Shown here in pieces: positions 62,666-64,000 of a stretch of DNA of 64,000 nt. Position numbers and translations under genes: made by a program. The stretch's first letter is position 1. Each line of letters starts with the position of its first letter. The notes beneath the pieces were generated by a model. It saw only the letters and a list, made by a program, of their open reading frames with translations. It did not search any database and was not told where the DNA came from. This DNA is from Microbacterium sp. LKL04 (GTDB lineage Bacteria > Actinomycetota > Actinomycetes > Actinomycetales > Microbacteriaceae): positions 2,728,001 through 2,792,000 of the forward strand of contig NZ_LT627736.1 of the NCBI RefSeq assembly GCF_900102005.1. The letters run 5' to 3'.

Positions 62666-62723
62666 TCGAGCCGACGCGAAGTGCGCCCATTCCGGCCGGG
62701 GAGCCGCAGTTCGCGTCGGGTCG
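62666..62723. repeat. Family C palindrome, copy 3
   Basis: TCGAGCCGACGCGAA (62666-62680) and TTCGCGTCGGGTCG (62710-62723) are inverted arms, with CATTCC/GGGGAG near the loop. It starts 6 bp after the pnkp stop and is followed by a family B copy, the same C-then-B order as at 58622-58741. Confidence 0.78.
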
Positions 62724-62745
62724 GCGCACATAGCGCCGCTGAGCC

Positions 62746-62790
62746 GTCGCAGATGGTCGCGTTGCGAGGGACGGGGCGACCATCTGCGAC
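62746..62790. repeat. Family B palindrome, copy 3
   Basis: GTCGCAGATGGTCGC (62746-62760) and GCGACCATCTGCGAC (62776-62790) are perfect 15-base arms around a 15-base loop. It lies between pnkp and the GH13 gene, 20 bp after a family C copy. Confidence 0.88.
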
Positions 62791-62900
62791 GCGTCGGCGC
62801 ACGAACGAGCGGGATGCCGGCCGGCGGCATCCCATAACGGTTCGAGAATCTGCGCACCACCCCTTCCGGCCGACCGGCGCGACTTCGTAGCGTGGACTCC

Positions 62901-64000
62901 ATGGCGCGTGACGACGACCGACCCGAGGATCTCTACACCGGACCCATCGACCTGGCGGCGCTCGCCGCGGCCGAGGACGGCGATCTCGAGATGCCCGAGA
63001 TCAGCTACGACGAGCAGCGCTATCCCGCCCGTCCGCGCAGACTCCGCCCGCGCGACAACCTGCGCGGCAGCAGTGTGCGACGCATCCGCACCGACCCGCG
63101 CACCGCGAACGGCACGAACCCGTCGTACGTCGAGTGGCTGGTGCGGCAGTCGATGTTGAAGGATGCCGACGTCCTCGCCCGTCAGCTGTCCGGTCAGCCG
63201 ACGATGTGGCGGAACGCCTATGCGCGCCCCGACGCGCGTCGCGCGATCGCGACCAGTGACGTGTGGTTCACCGCCTATCCGATCTCGCTCATCACGCGGC
63301 CGGGGCAGTCTTTCCTCTCGGCGCTCGGCGACGAGGAGCTCTGGTCGGTGTTCGAGCGGATCGGCATCACCGCCGTCCACACCGGCCCCGTCAAGCGCGC
63401 CGGCGGCATCGAGGGGTGGGGCGAGACGCCCAGCGTCGACGGTCACTTCGACCGCATCAGTACGGCGATCGACGCGACCTTCGGCACGGAGGACGAGTTC
63501 CGTGCCCTGTGCGACGTGGCCGACACGCACGGCGGCAGCATCATCGACGACATCGTCCCCGGCCACACCGGCAAGGGCGCGGACTTCCGCCTCGCCGAGA
63601 TGGGTTTCAAGGACTACCCGGGGATCTACCACATGGTCGCGATCCCGCCCGAGGACTGGCACCTGCTGCCCGACGTCCCCGAGGGCTACGACAGCGTCAA
63701 CCTCGACCCCGCGACCGAGCACACGCTCGCCGAGCACGGCTACATCATCGGCGCCCTGCAGCGCGTCATTTTCTACACGCCGGGCGTGAAGGAGACGAAC
63801 TGGAGCGCCACGGCGCCCTCGATCGGCCCCGACGGCGTGACCCGACGCTGGGTGTACCTGCACTACTTCAAGCAGGGCCAGCCCTCGATCAACTGGCTCG
63901 ACCCGACCTTCGCGGGCATGCGACTGGTCATCGGCGACGCGCTGCACTCCCTGGGCGAGCTCGGCACGAGCGCGCTGCGCCTCGACGCCAACGGCTTCCT
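62901..64000 (+). CDS. GH13 (alpha-amylase superfamily) enzyme, trehalose synthase-like, 5' part
   Basis: The gene runs off the window end; about 366 residues are visible. An acidic N-terminus of about 95 residues precedes a TIM-barrel start: [52 protein letters not shown] (region I position, His-type), VNLDPATEH, and [13 protein letters not shown], which is region II with the nucleophile Asp. Trehalose synthases and other glucosyltransferases have this layout, but the specificity-setting C-terminal part is missing. A TAGCGT box (62888-62893) lies seven bases before the ATG, a leaderless arrangement. Confidence 0.7.
   Translation, partial: MARDDDRPEDLYTGPIDLAALAAAEDGDLEMPEISYDEQRYPARPRRLRPRDNLRGSSVRRIRTDPRTANGTNPSYVEWLVRQSMLKDADVLARQLSGQPTMWRNAYARPDARRAIATSDVWFTAYPISLITRPGQSFLSALGDEELWSVFERIGITAVHTGPVKRAGGIEGWGETPSVDGHFDRISTAIDATFGTEDEFRALCDVADTHGGSIIDDIVPGHTGKGADFRLAEMGFKDYPGIYHMVAIPPEDWHLLPDVPEGYDSVNLDPATEHTLAEHGYIIGALQRVIFYTPGVKETNWSATAPSIGPDGVTRRWVYLHYFKQGQPSINWLDPTFAGMRLVIGDALHSLGELGTSALRLDANGF

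Overview
The window is high-GC actinobacterial chromosome, most likely Microbacterium or another Microbacteriaceae. The reasons are the roughly 70% GC content, the tilS-hpt-ftsH-folEPBK-DUF3180-bPH2 order typical of actinobacteria, GTGA/ATGA gene overlaps, several promoters that place transcription at the start codon, a mycothiol-type ArsC and an Rv2747-like ArgA. The species call is inference. Genes are tightly packed on both strands and no phage, transposase, CRISPR or rRNA was seen.

Layout. 1-9438: housekeeping block with the end of tilS, hpt, ftsH, the folate genes folE-folP-folB-folK, a DUF3180 membrane protein, a first pair of bPH2 (YdbS/YdbT-like) membrane proteins, a DUF2520 Rossmann protein and a cysteine-less SUMF1-fold protein; lysS follows at 9616-11139. 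11132-17851: an accessory cluster that I read as a leaderless bacteriocin locus. It contains a 64-residue cationic, Trp-rich, Cys-free aureocin A53/lacticin Q-like peptide (15070-15264, minus), an ABC transporter, a second bPH2 pair, a small two-helix membrane protein and a divergent NarL-type two-component system. The same direct repeat (TTGCGTCT) lies upstream of the peptide gene and between the regulator and kinase genes. 17948-25311: LacI repressor, sugar ABC importer, GH130 phosphorylase-like enzyme and a large secreted protein. 25348-31848: DUF4192, cardiolipin synthase, a duplicated-domain lipoprotein, a truncated DUF559 remnant, and an XRE regulator with three tandem DUF2975-like membrane proteins. 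32008-34533: clpC. 34587-35629: two acetyltransferases.

35802-42469: amine catabolism, with an APC permease, a GlnA-like gamma-glutamyl-amine ligase, a class I amidotransferase hydrolase, an aldehyde dehydrogenase, an SDR and a FadR-type regulator. 42595-54941: membrane and small proteins, the transglutaminase / ATP-grasp-alpha-E operon, argA, radA, ldh, an MFS exporter and DUF429, then tRNA-Ser(CGA). 55239-58605: an arsenic cluster (aqpS-like channel, arsC, an ArsN/PAT-like acetyltransferase, an ArsO-like flavoprotein, divergent arsR) with no ArsB/Acr3 pump inside it. 58795-62660: a Hen1-Pnkp RNA-repair pair. 62901-end: the 5' part of a GH13 enzyme.

Two genome-scale signals stand out. First, intergenic long imperfect palindromes fall into several families: an 80-bp family with five copies, and two further families with three copies each that tend to sit side by side. 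Copies in three places supply the last codons and stop of the neighbouring gene. Second, the hexamer GGATGC/GCATCC is strongly over-represented, even inside genes where it forces otherwise rare codons.
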